Source: CG2-30-40-21 sp043806395
GTDB lineage: Bacteria; UBA9089; CG2-30-40-21
DNA length: 9,743 nucleotides
Assembly (NCBI GenBank): GCA_043806395.1
Contig: JAZDHC010000144.1
Coordinates: 1 to 9,743, forward strand
Direction of reading: 5' to 3'
A model generated the notes under the pieces. It saw only the letters and a list, made by a program, of their open reading frames with translations, was not told the DNA's origin and did not search any database. The position numbers were made by a program, and so were the translations under genes. Below are positions 8,401 to 9,743 of the stretch, one piece after another (position 1 is the stretch's first letter; the number at the start of each line of letters is the position of its first letter).

Positions 8401-9328
8401 GTTTGGATGGATCCGTAATATCCACAACCTGCATCCCGCCAATACCGCAGGCAACGAAGGCATAATTCCCAACCACATAAACATCCATTGCACCTGGCTG
8501 AACGCCATCATCCTTTTGTGGCTTTTTTGCCCCAAATGGATTTCTCGGAGCAAGCCCACCTGTTTCTTTTGGTGATGTAGGGTCAGTAATATCAACAACC
8601 CTTAAGCCCTCACCACCATCAGCAAGGTAGGCATAATTGCCACGGACAAATACCCCCTGAGCAGAACCAGACGAATCATACCCGCCAAGTAGCTTGGGCT
8701 TATACGGATTTGAGATATCAAATATCTGCAGCCCCTTTTCACCCGCAGCCACATAGGCATATTTACCAACAACGAAAACATCCTGAGCACTGCCCACGGT
8801 CGAGGTTTGAGCCACAAGCGTGGGACCCCTTGATAACTCTATGCCCGGCTCAAATGCATTGCCACTGTTCTTATAATAATAGAATGTACCCCTTGAATTG
8901 CCAACAATCAGATCCAGATCACAATCCCTGTCCCAATCAATCAAAAACGGAGTGGCATTGTGTCCAACATTAATACCTGTTCCATCACTATCCTGCAGAA
9001 TAGAACCAGTACCAAAGGCAGGCTCCTTCTCTGTCCCAATATTCCCATAAAACCAGACATTCCCATCTTTATCGCCAATGATTAAATCCTTTAACCCATC
9101 ACGATTAATTGTATCCGCACCCAATGTAAATGGACCAAAATCCACCCAACACGGGGCAGAGTTCCAGCCTGTGTTGGTACTATTACTGCCAACGACCAAT
9201 TCACTTACCTGAATCGGTATTCCAGTGGTTTCAAAAACAGGGAGAGCAGCAAAAGTAATATGATAAGATACAATGATAAGGATTGCAGACAAGATAAAGG
9301 TTGCAGACAAGATACGCACTTGTTTCAT
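2432..9328 (-). CDS. Giant secreted multi-propeller protein (FG-GAP/LVIVD/PQQ-like/DUF11) with T9SS-A-like C-terminal tail
   Basis: This is a predicted exported surface or extracellular protein of 2,298 residues. Positions below are codon positions counted from an upstream in-frame ATG at 9349; subtract 7 for the chosen start. A signal peptide (8-35) ends ITFAA. Two FG-GAP/VCBS blades (about 62-165) carry Asp-rich calcium-loop remnants before DLIIG or DLIVG. Seven LVIVD repeats (about 186-520) show patterns such as GLQIFDISNP and VVDITDP. Eight more FG-GAP blades (about 537-1002) have DWNGDGVKDLIVG-type loops, most preceded by an IDVGQ-type lead-in. A W-P-AFRYNAVRDG linker (1023-1034) leads to eight PQQ-like repeats (about 1055-1369) of the form SSPxVVxGxVYxGxxDGxxYxxD. 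Four DUF11 modules follow (about 1371-1965), then an Fn3-like domain (1971-2078), an unassigned beta-rich domain (2085-2218) and a FlgD-Ig/T9SS-A-like tail (2226-2305) with KPNPVRG, IYNAAGELVR, GELVASGIYVFVIE and final IGIIR. The start at 9328 is chosen because GGGAGG lies four bases upstream and it begins a clean signal peptide. No enzyme active site is evident. Adhesion, surface scaffolding or ligand binding are inferred roles only. Confidence 0.93.
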   Translation of the reverse strand: MKQVRILSATFILSAILIIVSYHITFAALPVFETTGIPIQVSELVVGSNSTNTGWNSAPCWVDFGPFTLGADTINRDGLKDLIIGDKDGNVWFYGNIGTEKEPAFGTGSILQDSDGTGINVGHNATPFLIDWDRDCDLDLIVGNSRGTFYYYKNSGNAFEPGIELSRGPTLVAQTSTVGSAQDVFVVGKYAYVAAGEKGLQIFDISNPYKPKLLGGYDSSGSAQGVFVRGNYAYLADGGEGLRVVDITDPTSPKETGGLAPRNPFGAKKPQKDDGVQPGAMDVYVVGNYAFVACGIGGMQVVDITDPSKPNAGKDDRHGYDVPPGGYANGVYAVGNRVYVAVGNAGLQVLEIQNFFPATGIGATGADGIAQLGIVNTPGCAMDLWIQPNASEQYVYIADEKGGLQIIDVSNVSNPTIPTTPLVSVSFEDAQNVFIKKYVDEDGITTKTIAFVSDGANGFQMVDVTDPTDTALTQRIPDASYNTKDYTSAVWVQDGFIYAADRMAGLAILDDYNPLKSPAENLVNVNAFYSSPHIFDLDEDGFCDMLSGDEHGYVWFFHNTGALSNPTFNDGFMIRGTSSSSGGMIDVGQYSTPWIVDWNGDGVKDLIVGNETGNVLFYEGYEVSPLPTDSIEGLIPLAARRNTYLAFKPSKPIKVSGRDIDVGFRSCPIVGDWNGDGGLDLIVGNEDGGSYVFLNTKTRPGEEPAFNASFKVRSQLTGEHIDSPLQLGQYSVPFVVDWDNDHKKDLIIGDVDGFVTYFRNSGTDTKNPEFSSGFRPQVSSGQGMIDLKVSGNAVPVAFDWDKDGNKDLIVGDFHGSVWFFKNIGTDAAPVFGTVTPMLSSKNPLNVGQNAAPFVCDWNHDGQKDLVVGNEAGQVMLFLNISLANGTPTLGTPTLLSNTNGDIDVGKFARSWVVDYNEDGLDDLIVGNGDGTIRFYLNMGNEQKPEYGSGENIQNDGTDIDVGQYAAPCIADWNNDGALDLLAGHKDGFVQLFTSSTELPTVWIDESITLRAGVNDWPAFRYNAVRDGNDPSEALAPPIEPYWIYPAGSPIVSSPVVLVNTIVVCSKNGEIHSIDTAGNGSIIKENTSFNSTPVMVEIDDETIIYVGGYDGNIRCLNLNTQEEGLPYQTNGSIQWSSPMVVNGRLYIGCSDYRLYCLNAATVEFLWSYKTAGSIESSPAVVAGRVYFGSMDGKVYCIDAVNGASKWEYNIDAPIHSTPCIKNNLLYIGANNGRMYAIKTDTGALQWSYQTGKPISSSPAIAGGSLYFGGEDGMVYSVDALTGTPKWFYYIGSPIHSSPIVVNGIVYIGADNGIIYALSPEANSMNRLVWSYRTGGKILSSPAAAGNLLFVTSEDGKCYAFGPQRVVGSSIVASSQQVSPGETLSYTINIVNAANMGTVSVIDVLDGNLIDPVNISDGGVLTTQNGRTVIIWNVDLQSVNSLKFDVSVSSNAAGGMLINNAARIDWLTGSFTTPSVAIRVAGAVTAIKTMTPDKQEVSPGEAINYTITCKNMMGITIHNLTIVDVIDPNLTAIIPLNNGIYDVKNRRITWQINKDIANGGNVTVGFKAKVLPTVANGSIIDNNTASFWSIDTENGTINAEPDFVVVVAPDFSSSIKQIKSPSVIRSGLIITYDIIYNNQGATATEVVVTDKVDNNLSVITSSISQLGVYNPNYHMITWQLGQVDANKSGTLSYKTTVRSPIDNQTQIANNAAISCRQMETQSIIAPTLVAENRPEFNYSSIEVSPRDGTGPYDIISYTITCANSGDMNATAVRVIDSLSQYLSIGSLTSQQEVIGGNAVVDLHGNGNQFDSGMVDGNITIRTSCGTYTSKEISLTNYPNILTLIREINISPAKVTLVYDAAVDKFVLTCRDGWLIELKETGLLPFFREIKIPVGIYCDSMAKYDVLTRELSWDIGEIPAGSSTTLRFKAQLLSGIGTVTNNAIIYWGIASTGTGSYRIDPVYTNVDNTPPIIGQIPIEGTTDNMDEDANIGGTYKIFWKPWQDLESGVDSYCLQESTDMINWVTKLESISGTALSYNVSGKAKGNTYYYRLKARNHAGIWSNFTPSSDGIMIVDSFGVVKTGTISTVTKDKCKVSIPLDAFAGTITLIIRKVTNPSALYAPGRNSAIFDESIVELTALPEAYYGLNTQPTKPITLTLPYPDHNSFNEAEDYSYRIFKLTDGRWEIVAGNQVVSPGSDTVTVIVPSLSFYAVGRVSDGVDDIVVKPNPVRGNCSVKFEGAHGDIWIYNAAGELVRCLHVVGGEPQWNTRNDAGELVASGIYVFVIENEQGKRKTGVIGIIR
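9283..9314 (-). repeat. 18-bp duplication inside the signal peptide of the giant gene
   Basis: TTGCAGACAAGATA occurs at 9283-9296 and again at 9301-9314, 18 bp apart. In the protein this reads ILSATF followed by ILSAIL in the hydrophobic core of the signal peptide. The period is a multiple of three, so the frame is kept. Confidence 0.7.
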
Positions 9329-9332
9329 TATT

Positions 9333-9338
9333 CCTCCC
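9333..9338 (-). promoter_or_regulatory. Ribosome binding site of the giant gene (GGGAGG), deciding its start
   Basis: The minus strand reads CCGGGAGGAATA directly before the ATG at 9328, which begins MKQVRIL and a typical signal peptide. The ATG seven codons upstream at 9349 would put this purine-rich site inside the coding region. The porV-like gene has a very similar GGGAGGAATA leader. Confidence 0.8.
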
Positions 9339-9376
9339 GGTTTGTACAAGCAATAACCCTACAACAAGAAGAGAGA

Positions 9377-9394
9377 GCAACCACATAGGGTTGC
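9377..9394. repeat. Small hairpin (GCAACC-ACATAG-GGTTGC) in the giant gene's 5' leader
   Basis: A perfect 6-bp stem with a 6-nt loop is followed by CCCTACG, inside the predicted untranslated leader between promoter P1 and the ribosome binding site. The decamer TTGCCCCTAC (9391-9400) recurs inverted at 9564-9573. This looks like a GTAGGGGCAACC-type dispersed repeat. Whether it affects translation is unknown. Confidence 0.6.
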
Positions 9395-9455
9395 CCCTAC
9401 GCTGTAGCCATGGTCATTATAGAGTAAATTACAAAGGCATATTTTATCAATTTCC

Positions 9456-9484
9456 ATTATACAACACCCTTGCAAAAAAGTCAA
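9456..9484 (-). promoter_or_regulatory. Promoter P1 of the giant gene (TTGACT-N17-TATAAT)
   Basis: On the minus strand TTGACT (9484-9479; five of six matches to the -35 consensus) and a perfect TATAAT (9461-9456) are separated by exactly 17 bases. Transcription would start at about 9449 and give a leader of about 120 nt before the ATG at 9328. It is the only clear promoter noticed upstream of the giant gene. The porV-like gene has no obvious promoter of its own in its 125-bp upstream gap and is probably read from here. Confidence 0.8.
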
Positions 9485-9608
9485 GGTTTTTGTAATCATT
9501 TAGCAACTTTTTTTACATTGGGCTCACAACAGGTAGTGGTGTTGGACTTGTCGGGTAATAAATGTAGGGGCAAGCATCGAAGAAATTTTTTAGCCCAATG
9601 AAATTTTT
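9485..9608. other. Noncoding stretch upstream of P1 with nested inverted repeats
   Basis: The 415 bases upstream of the giant gene hold no supported gene. They contain the leader hairpin, promoter P1, this segment and the right-hand end repeat. In this segment CATTGGGCT (9516-9524) pairs with AGCCCAATG (9592-9600) as a perfect 9-bp inverted repeat enclosing about 67 bp. Within it lies GTAGGGGCAA (9564-9573), an inverted copy of 9391-9400. It may be another foldback repeat, interrupted or degenerate. Confidence 0.5.
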
Positions 9609-9743
9609 GTAACTGCTCAATATCTTGTGGAAAGTGGAAAGGATTAGCCACAAAGGCACAAAGGCACGAAGGAATACACAAAGGAAGATATTCTTAGTGT
9701 TTTCTTAGTGTCTTGGTGTCTTAGTGGCAAATCTCTATCTTAC
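9609..9743. repeat. Right copy of the ~135-bp inverted repeat with foldback core
   Basis: This is the inverted, ungapped partner of 7-141, with about ten mismatches. Its own foldback core runs from 9648 (CCACAAAGGCAC) to 9727 (TCTTAGTGG). The match ends at about 9609 on the inner side and runs to the last base of the window on the outer side, so the repeat may continue beyond it. Confidence 0.85.

Noticed and set aside
7907..8575. 222-codon open frame on the plus strand
   Set aside because: It is antisense to the LVIVD region of the giant gene, has no recognisable domain or ribosome binding site, and its composition is that expected of a complement frame.
9329..9349. Upstream ATG at 9349 as the start of the giant gene
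   Set aside because: The clear GGGAGG site lies between the two ATGs and fits only the ATG at 9328, which also begins a standard signal peptide.
9467..9491. Plus-strand terminator (CCTTG...CAAGG then TTTTTG)
   Set aside because: The stem is only 5 bp, no plus-strand gene precedes it, and the bases are better explained as promoter P1 on the minus strand.
9496..9681. 61-codon minus-strand frame at the right end
   Set aside because: It runs through the foldback repeat and upstream noncoding sequence and has no protein features.

Overview
The window reads as a repeat-rich piece of a diderm (outer-membrane-bearing), flagellated, uncultivated-type bacterium. The diderm call rests on a PorV/PorQ-family outer-membrane beta-barrel protein next to a giant secreted protein whose C-terminus resembles a type IX secretion (T9SS) sorting domain. 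The flagellar call rests on flbD and fliL. From memory, this mix, together with many families of short hairpin repeats between genes, is familiar from candidate phyla such as Desantisbacteria, Omnitrophica or Poribacteria. The lineage cannot be fixed from sequence alone.

All four genes lie on the minus strand. In transcription order they are: a ~2,298-residue multi-propeller surface protein (9328 to 2432), a PorV-like barrel protein (2306 to 1413), flbD (1293 to 1081) and fliL (854 to 279). Two near-consensus sigma-70 promoters divide them into two likely transcription units. P1 (TTGACT-N17-TATAAT, 9484-9456) drives the giant gene and probably the porV-like gene. A hairpin with a T7 tract ends that unit at about 1378-1349. 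P2 (TTGACA-N17-TAAAAT, 1347-1319) begins inside the end of that terminator and drives flbD and probably fliL.

The giant protein carries, in order: a signal peptide, two FG-GAP/VCBS blades, a seven-repeat LVIVD propeller, eight more FG-GAP blades, an eight-repeat PQQ-like propeller, four DUF11 modules (the last with an insertion), an Fn3-like module, an unassigned beta-rich domain and a FlgD-Ig/T9SS-A-like tail. The PorV-like protein directly downstream is a plausible partner for its export or surface attachment, because PorV carries T9SS cargo in Bacteroidetes. This is inference.

Every gap between genes holds repeat structure. Inverted copies of a ~135-bp foldback repeat lie at the two ends of the window. 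A 151-bp near-palindrome separates flbD from fliL. A composite double-hairpin element supplies the porV terminator. A 15-bp tandem array lies between the giant gene and porV. Further small hairpins and short tandems occur in the two flanks. The coding regions are nearly free of such elements, apart from an 18-bp duplication in the giant gene's signal peptide and a short repeat in the fliL N-terminus.
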